From a virus, in the IMG/VR virus record IMGVR_UViG_3300025435_000010, positions 62,001-126,000 of that record: 64,000 nt of DNA. The stretch is one strand, 5' to 3'. Below, piece by piece: positions 1-6,990 of the stretch (its first letter is position 1; every line of letters starts with the position of its first letter). Made by a program: the position numbers and the translations under genes. The notes beneath the pieces are model-generated. The model did no database searches, had not been told where the DNA came from, and saw nothing but the letters and a program-made list of their open reading frames with translations.

Positions 1-24
1 AAGTTTAGTACTCTGATAACTCAT
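1..24 (-). CDS. Start of a gene cut by the left edge
   Basis: Only the first eight codons (MSYQSTKL) are inside the window, reading leftward from an ATG at 24. The start is supported by an early-type promoter placed 6 nt upstream, in the same arrangement as at folE and other early genes. The product cannot be identified. Confidence 0.5.
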
Positions 25-30
25 AAAGAT

Positions 31-58
31 AGTATGACACGGAAAAGTTGAAAATCAA
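31..58 (-). promoter_or_regulatory. Early-type promoter for the left-edge gene
   Basis: On the minus strand TTGATT (58-53), a 16-bp spacer and CATACT (36-31) are followed by 6 nt and an ATG at 24. Predicted initiation falls on the A of ATG. Confidence 0.55.
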
Positions 59-140
59 CAGAAAAAGTTATTATTTGTCCACCGTTCCTCTTCTCAACTC
101 CATATTCTCTATTAGTTATTCCGCGTGAAAAATAAATCAA

Positions 141-338
141 CTAGGAGAGTAGCGTTTTCAATAAATTATTTACCCTCTGATTAAAACTTTCATGAGCGTG
201 TTTGCTTATCTCAATGGCTGCAATACGTTTTTGAGCTTTTTCCTTAGATGATGAAGCCCCGGGTACTGTATGCATCTTACCGTTTTTCTTATAACGTACC
301 TTATAACCTGCTTTGGATTTTTGTATATTATATGGCAT
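141..338 (-). CDS. Small basic hypothetical protein (65 aa)
   Basis: A 65-residue, Lys-rich protein. The segment GYKVRYKKNGKMHTVPGAS followed by SKEKAQKRIAAIE looks like a small three-strand-plus-helix module of the kind seen in many short phage proteins, but I do not recognise a function. It is the last gene of a minus-strand late run, starting 3 nt after the stop of the 342-1196 gene, so it is probably co-transcribed from the late promoter at 1624-1629. No targeting peptide of the T4 type is visible at its N-terminus. Small size and positive charge would fit a DNA-associated or virion protein, which is inference only. Confidence 0.7.
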   Translation of the reverse strand: MPYNIQKSKAGYKVRYKKNGKMHTVPGASSSKEKAQKRIAAIEISKHAHESFNQRVNNLLKTLLS

Positions 339-341
339 AAT

Positions 342-1196
342 TTATCGTCTTCTGTTAGGTGGTGTCCTATTAGTTAATGGATGAGATGGTAGTTTCATTT
401 CTAATTCATCCTTTCTTGTTGGTGGTTTAACAGGTACACCTGTCTTTGTATGTGTAGCACCTTTTGTTACCGGTACAGCAGGGGTCATAACTTTAGGTGC
501 CTGTTGTGTGGTATTAGTTGTTGATGCTGATTGTTGAGTAGCAGTAGTTTTTTGTACTTCAGGTGTTTTACCGGCTAAAAGATCTTGAACTACAGGGTCT
601 TCTTTCTTACTATCCGCTTGTCGATAAAATAATGTAGAGTTTCTGCTAATATCTCTATCTGTAAGCCCTGGTACTGCTTTTTTGAGTGCCTTGTTGACAC
701 CATTCATATCATTAGCAATGTCAATCTCACGCCTTTGATTTGCTGATAGCTTTGGATATTTTGTTTTAATAAATTCGCGGTACGGGTTTAAATATTTTTG
801 TTTGAATTCATAGCTTTGACCGTATCTTCTAATAGCATTATCAATTCTTTCAGGTGTAGCAGCGATTGTCTTTCCTACACTTGCAACAGCTCCACCAATA
901 TTCGTCACCGCACCACCAACTCTATTAGCTATAGCAGCACCTTGCGTACCTCCTAACGCGCCATAAACCTTCCCAGCACCTTGTATTGCTTTACCTGCTA
1001 GTTGTCCTAATTTACCTAATCCTTGAACTGCTCGACCTGGAGCCTGAGCAGCACCCTTTATAATACCTTTAGCTATTTTCTTACCGATGGGCTTTTTTGA
1101 AGCTGCATCAGATGCGCGCTTTGCAGCATTCATATAATCGGATAACGTACCTTCATTTAAAGCAAGTTTTGCTAAATTATTAAAATTATTATTCAT
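342..1196 (-). CDS. Gly/Ala/Lys-rich putative packaged head protein (284 aa)
   Basis: I choose the ATG at 1196 (MNNNFNNLAKLALNEG) rather than a longer in-frame start at 1235. It overlaps the stop of the upstream gene by 8 nt, and it puts a T4-like capsid-targeting segment with an LNE-G cleavage-like site at the N-terminus. Residues about 35-125 are glycine/alanine-rich with regular GxxxG spacing (GKLGQLAGKAIQGAGKV) and basic. This could be an amphipathic or membrane-active region. A helical middle (YEFKQKYLNPYREFIKTKY) is followed by a Thr/Gln/Pro-rich C-terminal linker ending in basic residues. No enzyme motif is visible. A virion internal protein is the best guess, from its targeting peptide and late operon. 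Confidence 0.65.
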   Translation of the reverse strand: MNNNFNNLAKLALNEGTLSDYMNAAKRASDAASKKPIGKKIAKGIIKGAAQAPGRAVQGLGKLGQLAGKAIQGAGKVYGALGGTQGAAIANRVGGAVTNIGGAVASVGKTIAATPERIDNAIRRYGQSYEFKQKYLNPYREFIKTKYPKLSANQRREIDIANDMNGVNKALKKAVPGLTDRDISRNSTLFYRQADSKKEDPVVQDLLAGKTPEVQKTTATQQSASTTNTTQQAPKVMTPAVPVTKGATHTKTGVPVKPPTRKDELEMKLPSHPLTNRTPPNRRR

Positions 1197-1617
1197 TGGC
1201 AATATAATATTTATAGAGATTTGTAATATCTTCATCCGTTAAACCTCTATCTTTTAGAAAGACCTCTACGTCATCAATGGATTCAGCTGCTTGAAGAATT
1301 TGTAATAAAGGATCATCTATTGTTACATCAAGAGCTAGTAAGATAAATTCCTTTAAACCGTTGAGATTATTATTAATATTGGCAAGTCTTTCAAGATGCT
1401 CATTCGGAATATCCATTACTGACATATTACCTTCATGATCTGGTACTACAACGAGTACTTTTGTAAATTCTTGATCTTCAGCTAAAACATATCCTTCATA
1501 ACCATTACAGTTTGAAAGATCAGCACTTTGACTGACGCTAATAGGGTCAACTTTGATACGTACTTTTTTTAAAGTTACCTTCTGTAAACTCTCTAAAATG
1601 ACTTGATTATACTTCAT
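1189..1617 (-). CDS. Putative packaged protein with beta-barrel-like N-half (142 aa)
   Basis: The N-terminus MKYNQVILESLQK resembles a T4 capsid-targeting peptide with an ILE-S cleavage-like site. Residues about 17-65 alternate as beta strands (VRIKVDP, GYEGYVLAEDQ, FTKVLVVVPDHEGN), suggestive of a small SH3/KOW-like barrel. The C-terminal half is helical and acidic (DPLLQILQAAESIDDVEVFL, TDEDITNLYKYY). No function is recognised. It heads the three-gene minus-strand run 1617-141, has a TAAATA late box 6 nt upstream of its ATG, and is divergent from folE. Confidence 0.7.
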   Translation of the reverse strand: MKYNQVILESLQKVTLKKVRIKVDPISVSQSADLSNCNGYEGYVLAEDQEFTKVLVVVPDHEGNMSVMDIPNEHLERLANINNNLNGLKEFILLALDVTIDDPLLQILQAAESIDDVEVFLKDRGLTDEDITNLYKYYIANE

Positions 1618-1623
1618 CCTTAT

Positions 1624-1629
1624 TATTTA
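1624..1629 (-). promoter_or_regulatory. Late promoter (TAAATA) for 1617-141 genes
   Basis: The minus strand reads CATAAATA, matching the T4 late promoter TATAAATA, 6 nt before the ATG at 1617. Predicted initiation is at or next to the start codon. Confidence 0.65.
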
Positions 1630-1631
1630 TG

Positions 1632-1659
1632 TTGAATTAAGCTAAGTCGCTAGTATAAT
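1632..1659 (+). promoter_or_regulatory. Early-type promoter of folE
   Basis: TTGAAT (1632-1637), a 16-bp spacer and a perfect TATAAT (1654-1659), then 6 nt to the ATG at 1666. No Shine-Dalgarno sequence fits between, so the mRNA should be leaderless. It lies back to back with the minus-strand late box at 1624-1629. Confidence 0.7.
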
Positions 1660-1665
1660 AAGCAT

Positions 1666-2316
1666 ATGTCTGAATATACAAAAGAGTATAAACTTAAATT
1701 TGCTAACGGAAATCATCCTCATTCATCTGAAGAGAGACAAGCTATTATCGATAACGCTTCAAAAGCATATGAAGCCTATCTAGACGCTCTTGGCTTTGAT
1801 TGGCGTAACGATCCAAACAGTACCGGTACACCATTGAGAGTAGCTAAAGCATTCGTCAATGATCTTGCAAGTGGTTGTTATGATAACCCTCCGAAGATTA
1901 CATCATTTCCTAGTAATGGATATGATGGAATGGTGTTTCAAGGTGGTATCCCTGTAAAGTCACTCTGTAGCCATCATCACCTTGCTTTTACCGGTGTCGC
2001 ACACGTTGCTTATATACCCTCTGCTGAGGGTCGAGTAATCGGGCTATCGAAGCTTAATCGAATTGTAGAATTTTATGCCCGTCGTCCACAAATTCAGGAA
2101 GGTCTCACAGTGCAGATTCATGATGCTATTAATGGCGTATGTGAGTTGAATAAGGGTGTTGCTGTCATGGTTAGCGCTACGCATACCTGTGCATGTCTTC
2201 GTGGTGTAAAACACGATGGATGTGAAATGAAGACCTCAAAACTTAGTGGAGACTTCTTAGAGGATGGTGCTACAAGAGCTGAATTTTATAACTTTGTAGC
2301 TAATATGAAGAGCTAA
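1666..2316 (+). CDS. folE: GTP cyclohydrolase I
   Basis: Converts GTP to 7,8-dihydroneopterin triphosphate, the first step of folate and of queuosine/7-deazaguanine synthesis. The 216-aa protein has the usual family length and signature: CSHHH at 101-105 (zinc ligand Cys101 and active-site histidines), the strand HVAYIP, GRVIGLSKLNRIVEFYARRPQ, QEGLTVQI, and ATHTCACLRG with Cys175 as the second zinc cysteine. The ATG at 1666 is fixed by the promoter 6 nt upstream. It stands alone on the plus strand between two minus-strand late clusters. With queC at 19099-19812 it may feed preQ0 synthesis for DNA or tRNA modification, but queD and queE are not in the window, and a pterin or thymidylate role is also possible. 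Confidence 0.95.
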   Translation: MSEYTKEYKLKFANGNHPHSSEERQAIIDNASKAYEAYLDALGFDWRNDPNSTGTPLRVAKAFVNDLASGCYDNPPKITSFPSNGYDGMVFQGGIPVKSLCSHHHLAFTGVAHVAYIPSAEGRVIGLSKLNRIVEFYARRPQIQEGLTVQIHDAINGVCELNKGVAVMVSATHTCACLRGVKHDGCEMKTSKLSGDFLEDGATRAEFYNFVANMKS

Positions 2317-2723
2317 ACGCCTCTCTTAACATCTACCAAAGCGTTGAGCCGTCTAATAAACGGCTCTCCTATTAATACTTGCTGTTCATTCTCAGCACGA
2401 TCAGCAATACTAAATGTTACATCATTGTAACTTTTGTTGTTTAAAACAATATTAAGTACAACCGTTGGGCGGCTTTCGATGTTACCGCTACCAATATTAA
2501 TATCAATACTGCCAGTACGAGGGAGTGTAATTTTTTTATCATTGATGGTGGTAAAGGTTATGGTATCATCACCATTGTCATCAATATCTACACCGTGTAG
2601 TACATTGTAGGCTTCATTTCCACTATCTATTTTTGCGACAACAGATCCAATCCCATCTATTGTTATATATTCTGTAACACCGAGAATAGGTCTATTTTGT
2701 GTAAAATCTTTAAATGTTTTCAT
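2313..2723 (-). CDS. Retropepsin-like aspartic protease (RimB / 'ATP-dependent zinc protease' family) with capsid-targeting-like N-terminus
   Basis: This 136-aa protein starts MKTFKDFTQN, very close to the T4 capsid-targeting peptide. From residue 14 it shows the pattern of the small retropepsin-like family that includes RimB: ITIDGIGSVVAKIDSGN with the DSG active-site triad at 33-35, then LHG, a strand FTTIND, IESRPTVVLNIVL, and the C-terminal FSIADR...QVLIGEPFI. The family fold is an aspartic protease that normally dimerises. It is the last gene of a four-gene late run starting at 3427 and shares a 4-nt CTAA stop-codon overlap with folE. I infer that it is packaged and acts on head or host proteins. 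Confidence 0.7.
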   Translation of the reverse strand: MKTFKDFTQNRPILGVTEYITIDGIGSVVAKIDSGNEAYNVLHGVDIDDNGDDTITFTTINDKKITLPRTGSIDINIGSGNIESRPTVVLNIVLNNKSYNDVTFSIADRAENEQQVLIGEPFIRRLNALVDVKRGV

Positions 2724-2727
2724 AAAA

Positions 2728-2976
2728 TTATTTTTTCTTCCAAGATATTCGTTTAGAACTTCTTTTAAGTCTCTTCCTACTATTACACATGCTCATTGTC
2801 GGTCTACAGGCTGGGTAACCTCTACGTTTTTCTCCTTTTTGTCTACCACACGCCTTACCTGTCTTACAGTCAACCCATCCTTTACCGTGATTACGTGTGA
2901 ACCATCCATGAAGACCTTGTTTTTTCTCTTTCTCAAATCCTTCTAGGATAAAATTAACTAAAGAGTCAAATTTCAT
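2728..2976 (-). CDS. Small cysteine-rich basic packaged protein (DUF5872-like, 82 aa)
   Basis: The N-terminus MKFDSLVNFILEGF is an amphipathic targeting-like segment with an ILE-G site. The rest is very basic with a conserved-looking cysteine pattern (GWVDCKTGKACGRQKGEKR, YPACRPTMSMC). This pattern recurs in small proteins of phages and large DNA viruses, which I recall as DUF5872. The four cysteines suggest a zinc-binding knuckle, and the tail KRLKRSSKRISWKKK should bind nucleic acid. The ATG overlaps the stop of the 50-aa gene upstream (ATGA), and the gene is 4 nt from the protease gene, so translational coupling is likely. A DNA-condensing head protein is a reasonable inference. Confidence 0.65.
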   Translation of the reverse strand: MKFDSLVNFILEGFEKEKKQGLHGWFTRNHGKGWVDCKTGKACGRQKGEKRRGYPACRPTMSMCNSRKRLKRSSKRISWKKK

Positions 2977-3125
2977 TTTTTCTTCCAGATTTTACCTTGA
3001 CGGCACTTTACTACTGCTCCAGATTTATAAGCAGATGTCTTTTTACCATATACAGAATCAGCTCTGCGTAAGCAGCGATCGCGTTTAACTTTTTCTTCAG
3101 TTAAGAATTGCTTAAAGGTTAACAT
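2973..3125 (-). CDS. 50-aa basic protein with a near-perfect capsid-targeting peptide
   Basis: A short gene read from ATG 3125 to TGA 2973. It begins MLTFKQFLTEEK, almost the same as the T4 targeting peptide MKTYQEFIxE and as the starts of the 5856 and 6548 genes, with an LTE-E cleavage-like site. The remaining 40 residues are basic with two cysteines (RDRCLRRADSVYGKKTSAY, VVKCRQGKIWKKK). It overlaps the gene upstream by 7 nt and the gene downstream by 4 nt (ATGA), exactly as expected for a coupled operon. It is likely a small DNA-binding packaged protein. No known family is recognised. Confidence 0.75.
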   Translation of the reverse strand: MLTFKQFLTEEKVKRDRCLRRADSVYGKKTSAYKSGAVVKCRQGKIWKKK

Positions 3126-3427
3126 TTCCATCTCCTTCTTGCAGCGCATCCTCTTGTCTTTTTACCAGCGCATCCGCCAGCAGGAATCCAAGCAGAACTT
3201 CTAGCACAAAAGCTTTTTCTACGTTTTGCAGCCTTGGATCCCTTCTTCGCCTTCCCAGTGACTGGCGCTTTAAGATGAGAGCCTGTAGCGCGATTGTACT
3301 TAGCTCTACCCTTAGCTGTTAGACCACCCCCGCGACTAACAGGCAGTTTTTCACCGCGCTTAATAGATAAGCTAGGTCCACCTTCTTCAAGTACTTGTAT
3401 AAAACGTGATTCGAACAAACATTGCAT
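3119..3427 (-). CDS. Small Cys/Arg-rich packaged protein (DUF6321-like, 102 aa)
   Basis: After a targeting-like N-terminus (FESRFIQVLEEGG) the protein contains GGLTAKGRAKYNRATGSHL, KAAKRRKSFCARSSAW and a C-terminal ARRRWKC. This order of short motifs is typical of a small family found in many large phages, which I recall as DUF6321. It is strongly basic with four cysteines, suggesting zinc binding and nucleic-acid contact. It heads the minus-strand run 3427-2313 and has a TAAATA late box 5 nt before its ATG. Together with the 2973-3125 and 2728-2976 genes it forms a set of three tiny basic proteins, plausibly DNA-compacting internal proteins. Confidence 0.65.
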   Translation of the reverse strand: MQCLFESRFIQVLEEGGPSLSIKRGEKLPVSRGGGLTAKGRAKYNRATGSHLKAPVTGKAKKGSKAAKRRKSFCARSSAWIPAGGCAGKKTRGCAARRRWKC

Positions 3428-3432
3428 AATAA

Positions 3433-3438
3433 TATTTA
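3433..3438 (-). promoter_or_regulatory. Late promoter (TAAATA) for 3427-2313 genes
   Basis: Minus-strand TTAAATA, 5 nt upstream of the ATG at 3427. It faces away from the plus-strand late box at 3450-3455. Confidence 0.6.
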
Positions 3439-3449
3439 ATGTGAGAGAA

Positions 3450-3455
3450 TAAATA
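3450..3455 (+). promoter_or_regulatory. Late promoter (TAAATA) for 3463 gene
   Basis: AATAAATA ending 7 nt before the ATG at 3463, in the same position as the other late boxes. Confidence 0.55.
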
Positions 3456-3462
3456 TTTACGT

Positions 3463-4104
3463 ATGCGTAGCTATATTGACGATCTTAATGCACTTTATAA
3501 CACAAAAATTTTCTTAAAGGAAAGTGCTGACCTTGGACCAGAAGGTATTGGACTGCCTTACGGTGAATATTCAGAGGAATGCGATGATTGTAAGAATGGC
3601 GCGCCGATGAGAAAGTGTTTAAAGTGTAAGATGCCTGCAACAGAGTGCGATTGCGATGAGGAAGAAGTTGCAAGTGAGGATGAAATCATCTTTTCAAGAG
3701 AACATCCGCACGGTGAAGAGGATGATTTTGCAGAAACAGGTGAACATCCTGAACATAAAGCTTCTAATATGGTAAAGCAGAATTTATATAGAATCACAAA
3801 AATGGCTGCTATGTTATATGATATTATTCCTGATGATGAAAATATCGAACCATGGGTGGCAGATAAGCTAAGTAAAGCGACAGACAATATTAATAGTGTT
3901 CTTGGTTTTAAGGACTACGAAGAATATAAGAGACGCGTAGATCATGATATTGAAATTGAAGAAAAGACAGAACAGGATCTCTATAAAAGCATAGATGACG
4001 GCGGTGAATCTTTAATTAGTAAAATTAAAGAAATTATGCGTGGACAGCCAAGAGATAGAGTTGAAGATGCTGTCTACGGTATGATCAAAACACTTGAAGC
4101 TTAA
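3463..4104 (+). CDS. Acidic zinc-ribbon-containing putative virion protein (213 aa)
   Basis: N-terminal residues 1-25 (DDLNALYNTKIFLKESAD) look like a longer targeting segment with an LKE-S site. Residues about 38-68 hold a cysteine cluster (CDDCKNG, KCLKCKMPATECDCDEE) typical of a zinc ribbon, followed by an acidic linker. Residues about 103-150 carry a helical module (NLYRITKMAAMLYDII, EPWVADKLSKATDNINSVLG) that recurs in proteins of T4-like and other phages. The C-terminal part is helical and charged. It is one of very few putative packaged proteins on the plus strand. It ends in a shared TTAA stop overlap with the 4101-4745 gene. The function is unknown. Confidence 0.7.
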   Translation: MRSYIDDLNALYNTKIFLKESADLGPEGIGLPYGEYSEECDDCKNGAPMRKCLKCKMPATECDCDEEEVASEDEIIFSREHPHGEEDDFAETGEHPEHKASNMVKQNLYRITKMAAMLYDIIPDDENIEPWVADKLSKATDNINSVLGFKDYEEYKRRVDHDIEIEEKTEQDLYKSIDDGGESLISKIKEIMRGQPRDRVEDAVYGMIKTLEA

Positions 4105-4745
4105 GGTTTCTTTTTGCGCGGTATAGCAGGTTTATAATTCTGCTTAATGTCGTTGAATAAAATTTGTGCCTGATCATCAGGCATACCCGTCGGTAATATT
4201 TTTCTAAAATTTACAAAATCGTTATTTAAAACATACTCACGAGCCTTTGTACCGCTAATACCTGATACATCATCACTATCAGGATCGCGTTCACCAGCAG
4301 ACTCAACTCTAAGGCTTGTATATCCAAGACGTTTTTCTAAATCTGGATGATCTTTATATGGCTCAAACAGTGATGTATAATTAGCAACGCGATCGCTTCC
4401 GCATACAAGCACTAGATCTGTGTATCCCTTACCTACAAGATATTTAACAGCATCAAATATTGATATAATTGATTCGTCATCAATAAAGTTAATTTTTGGT
4501 AGAGCTTTATCTAAAGCTGTTAATTTATTATTATAAGAAATTGGATTTTTTTTAGGATCGTTACTTCTCGATAAAATAATAAAACTCTCTCTGTGTTCAG
4601 CTCTTGCTATCTCTATAACTTTTGAAATTAACTTTTCATGACCCAGTGTAGGTGGATTCATTCTACCAAAAGTAAAGACTGCACGTCCATTGTTTGTAGG
4701 CTTAATATCTCTAATAATATTTTCTACGACAATATTAAATTTCAT
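4101..4745 (-). CDS. HIGH-superfamily nucleotidyltransferase (NMNAT/cytidylyltransferase-like) with targeting-like N-terminus
   Basis: The 214-aa protein has the two signatures of class I nucleotidyltransferases: GRMNPPTLGH at 27-36 (the HxGH-type loop, here TLGH) and ISGTKAR at 163-169 (the ISSTxxR-type motif). Rossmann strands AVFTFGR and DLVLVCGSDRV lie between. Such enzymes transfer AMP or CMP to small substrates such as NMN, pantetheine phosphate or sugar phosphates; the substrate is not evident. The first His of the HxGH loop is replaced by Thr, which also occurs in some family members. The N-terminus MKFNIVVENIIRD resembles the targeting peptides of its operon partners. It is the last gene of the run 6984-4101, starting 1 nt after the ligase-like gene. 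Confidence 0.8.
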   Translation of the reverse strand: MKFNIVVENIIRDIKPTNNGRAVFTFGRMNPPTLGHEKLISKVIEIARAEHRESFIILSRSNDPKKNPISYNNKLTALDKALPKINFIDDESIISIFDAVKYLVGKGYTDLVLVCGSDRVANYTSLFEPYKDHPDLEKRLGYTSLRVESAGERDPDSDDVSGISGTKAREYVLNNDFVNFRKILPTGMPDDQAQILFNDIKQNYKPAIPRKKKP

Positions 4746-4746
4746 A

Positions 4747-5856
4747 TTACATTCCTTGGTAATCTAAATGTCTGCCGCCCTGGTCGCCCATAACAGTGTT
4801 AATATAACTATGACCATTTTTTTCATTATCGTAGTTCATATTATCATTATCAAAATACCATTCAGCATCATTAATATTGCTAGCACCCTCTAGCTCTTCT
4901 TCATCTTCTTTATGTGCACCAAATTTTGCGCCCATAAAGTGAGGACTATTAACCTTAAACATTAAATTACCAGCCTTTATAACATACCCTTCAATATCAC
5001 CAAGCAGTCCTTCAGTCTTAAGAAGATTATTAACAATCTTGGTATATATTTCCTTTTGTATGGGTAATAATCTTTCTTGAATTTGAGCAGTAAGTGTACG
5101 TCTATGGCTTACAAGTGCATTTCTACCAGCACCGCCTGCTGTAATTTTTTCCTTAACTTGTTCTAATTCTTGTTCAATTTTTAAAATCTGATTGAATGCT
5201 TTTTGTGCCTTGAGAACCTCTGGTCTAAGATCAATTGAATGAAATAAATCAACATTTGGTAAAATAAATTTTACTTCTTTATCATTGATAGCAATTAATT
5301 TTTTTCTAATAGAGTCGACATTAACACCTTCTTCTGCTTGAATGCTAATGACAATAAATGTTGACCATGCACCGAGTTTTTCTTTATTATACTGAGCTAC
5401 AACAAAGCTTACTTTACCCGATGTTGGATCTGCCTCTAAAGCATTAGGTGAATAAAGCCATTCAAGCTGTACAGTGACATTATGTTTACCTATAATAGGT
5501 AATACAAGGTGCTTGATACGGTCAAAGCTATTTACAAACGCCTCTCTTGCAGGTAGATATTTTATGGCAGTTGCAAAGCCTTCAGGTTCATATACTTTAC
5601 CAGAATAGCTAGAACGTACAAAGAAGCCGTGTTCATCGTTACCCACTTTAAGAGCCATTCCATCAACTTTTTCTGTTACTGTTGAATTTTCAGGAGTAAT
5701 TTGACCTTTGTTTTGCTGTAAAAAGGTAATAAATTGCTTAAAATTTTCCGGTGACATCGAATAAAGTTCTGGTTTATTCTGTGAATAGAGATGCTGTATA
5801 CCAATACGATCACCTTCTTTAGTAGCTTCTGTAATAAATTGTTTAAACGTTATCAT
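4747..5856 (-). CDS. ATP-dependent DNA/RNA ligase-like protein with capsid-targeting peptide
   Basis: The 369-aa protein starts MITFKQFITEATK, matching the T4 targeting peptide with an ITE-A site. The covalent nucleotidyltransferase motifs follow: motif I EKVDGMAL with candidate catalytic Lys63, FVRSS (motif Ia, Arg81), QLEW (motif III, Glu132), EGYVIK at 289-294 (motif IV) and FKVNSP with Lys301 (motif V). A long helical insertion with coiled-coil character (about 215-280) separates III and IV. This supports adenylyl transfer by a DNA or RNA ligase-type enzyme; sequence alone does not say which. It overlaps the pol-beta-like gene by 4 nt (ATGA). A delivered ligase could seal DNA or RNA ends early in infection. 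Confidence 0.75.
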   Translation of the reverse strand: MITFKQFITEATKEGDRIGIQHLYSQNKPELYSMSPENFKQFITFLQQNKGQITPENSTVTEKVDGMALKVGNDEHGFFVRSSYSGKVYEPEGFATAIKYLPAREAFVNSFDRIKHLVLPIIGKHNVTVQLEWLYSPNALEADPTSGKVSFVVAQYNKEKLGAWSTFIVISIQAEEGVNVDSIRKKLIAINDKEVKFILPNVDLFHSIDLRPEVLKAQKAFNQILKIEQELEQVKEKITAGGAGRNALVSHRRTLTAQIQERLLPIQKEIYTKIVNNLLKTEGLLGDIEGYVIKAGNLMFKVNSPHFMGAKFGAHKEDEEELEGASNINDAEWYFDNDNMNYDNEKNGHSYINTVMGDQGGRHLDYQGM

Positions 5857-6548
5857 ATAAATGTATGCCCGGTTGTAGCTTCAGCATCTTGAACAATTTC
5901 TTTTGCCTTTTCAGCTCCGTATATCCAAATAAGCTTTCGAACTATTGCCTGTACATTATTTAGATCATTAGCTGTTGCTTTCTTGTTAAAAATAGTTTTA
6001 GCAATAGTATCAGGATCTTTTGTAATAATTTGTTTTGTATTCCTATCTACTAAACCATTTATTGATAATGAATAACCCTTATTCTTTGCTACAGCTGAGA
6101 GAAGTATATTGCGGTCCTTACCTTTAAACGGTGCCGTTTCATTTGAAGCATAGAACCATTTTAGGTAATCAGGATCATCACTAAACATAAAATCAACCTG
6201 AACATGTTTTTTTGTAACATTACCTTGTTTATCCCAGATAGGTGAAAGAAAATGTACAGATATTCCCGACTTTTTTGTACCAATAGTATCTACACTATGT
6301 TGTTTCCAATAAGCTTGTAATTTATTTTCAAGTTCTGTTTTATTTACTGTTTTTGAATCAACTACAAGATCAATATCACCTGAATCAGCCGCTTTACCTG
6401 TTGAACCTAACATATTATCTTTAAGAGGCAGACCTGTAATTTCCTCGAGCTTGTGTACAGTAGACGCAACATCCTCACGTGTAATACGACATGTATTACT
6501 AAAAACATTACCCCCCTCTTTAAGAAAATATTCTTTAAATGTTAGCAT
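5853..6548 (-). CDS. Pol-beta-fold nucleotidyltransferase with capsid-targeting peptide
   Basis: The start MLTFKEYFLKEGG is a strong targeting-like peptide (LKE-G). The catalytic signature of the pol-beta superfamily follows: GS at 48-49, then GDIDLVV with Asp58 and Asp60, and the third acidic strand HVQVDFMF with Asp119. Residues about 125-175 (ASNETAPFKGKDRNILLSAVAK) and a helical C-terminus complete a minimal nucleotidyltransferase of 231 aa. Relatives include tRNA nucleotidyltransferases and adenylyltransferases of toxins and resistance proteins; the substrate is not clear. It overlaps the upstream gene by 14 nt and the ligase-like gene by 4 nt. Confidence 0.75.
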   Translation of the reverse strand: MLTFKEYFLKEGGNVFSNTCRITREDVASTVHKLEEITGLPLKDNMLGSTGKAADSGDIDLVVDSKTVNKTELENKLQAYWKQHSVDTIGTKKSGISVHFLSPIWDKQGNVTKKHVQVDFMFSDDPDYLKWFYASNETAPFKGKDRNILLSAVAKNKGYSLSINGLVDRNTKQIITKDPDTIAKTIFNKKATANDLNNVQAIVRKLIWIYGAEKAKEIVQDAEATTGHTFI

Positions 6549-6984
6549 CTTTGATATATGGATCTTGCTTTTTCATTGCAGCAAGTATATGTTTATATTT
6601 GTTAATAAAGTTACTCGTATTAATACTGCTAATGTATTGCTTAACGTTTATATTATCTAAACGCTCAGGATTATCAGCGTACATTTCATTCTGTTTAATA
6701 GCAGCTTCTAAAGCTGTTTGTACAGGAAAAGCATTCTCAGCAGTAATTTCTGTTCTAAAAATTTCATCTAAAGCACCTGCCGGAAAAGACATCGCAGTCG
6801 CTTTCGCAAGTAACTTTACAAGACCAACATACCCTTCAGGTGCAACTGGAGCAAGTTCATTAGCTACCGGTTCAGGTGTTGCGTTAGGATCCGGAGCAGT
6901 GGCATCTTGTGTTGTATCTGGCGCTGTTTCTCCATCTTCGCTTATTATACTCCACTGCTCATTAATTTTATCAAGAAATTTCAT
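6535..6984 (-). CDS. Putative packaged protein with Pro/Ala-rich linker (149 aa)
   Basis: The N-terminus MKFLDKINEQWSIISEDG ends in an ISE-D site. An acidic Pro/Ala/Thr-rich linker (about 20-48) leads to a helical domain (about 50-149). This plan, targeting segment then PA-rich linker then helices, is shared with the 28862-29266 gene, although no sequence identity is obvious. It is the first gene of the four-gene late run that encodes the three nucleotidyltransferase-type proteins, with a TAAATA box 6 nt upstream. The function is unknown; it could be a head protein or a partner of the enzymes. Confidence 0.65.
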   Translation of the reverse strand: MKFLDKINEQWSIISEDGETAPDTTQDATAPDPNATPEPVANELAPVAPEGYVGLVKLLAKATAMSFPAGALDEIFRTEITAENAFPVQTALEAAIKQNEMYADNPERLDNINVKQYISSINTSNFINKYKHILAAMKKQDPYIKDANI

Positions 6985-6990
6985 TGTAAG

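Noticed and set aside
2295-2330. Possible terminator hairpin (AAGAG...CTCTT) at the folE 3' end
   Set aside because: The stem is only five pairs with no T-tract, and the sequence is coding on both strands.
3558-3887. 109-codon minus-strand frame opposite the zinc-ribbon gene
   Set aside because: Antisense shadow of the acidic GAA/GAT-rich region giving Ser/Phe runs; no start context.
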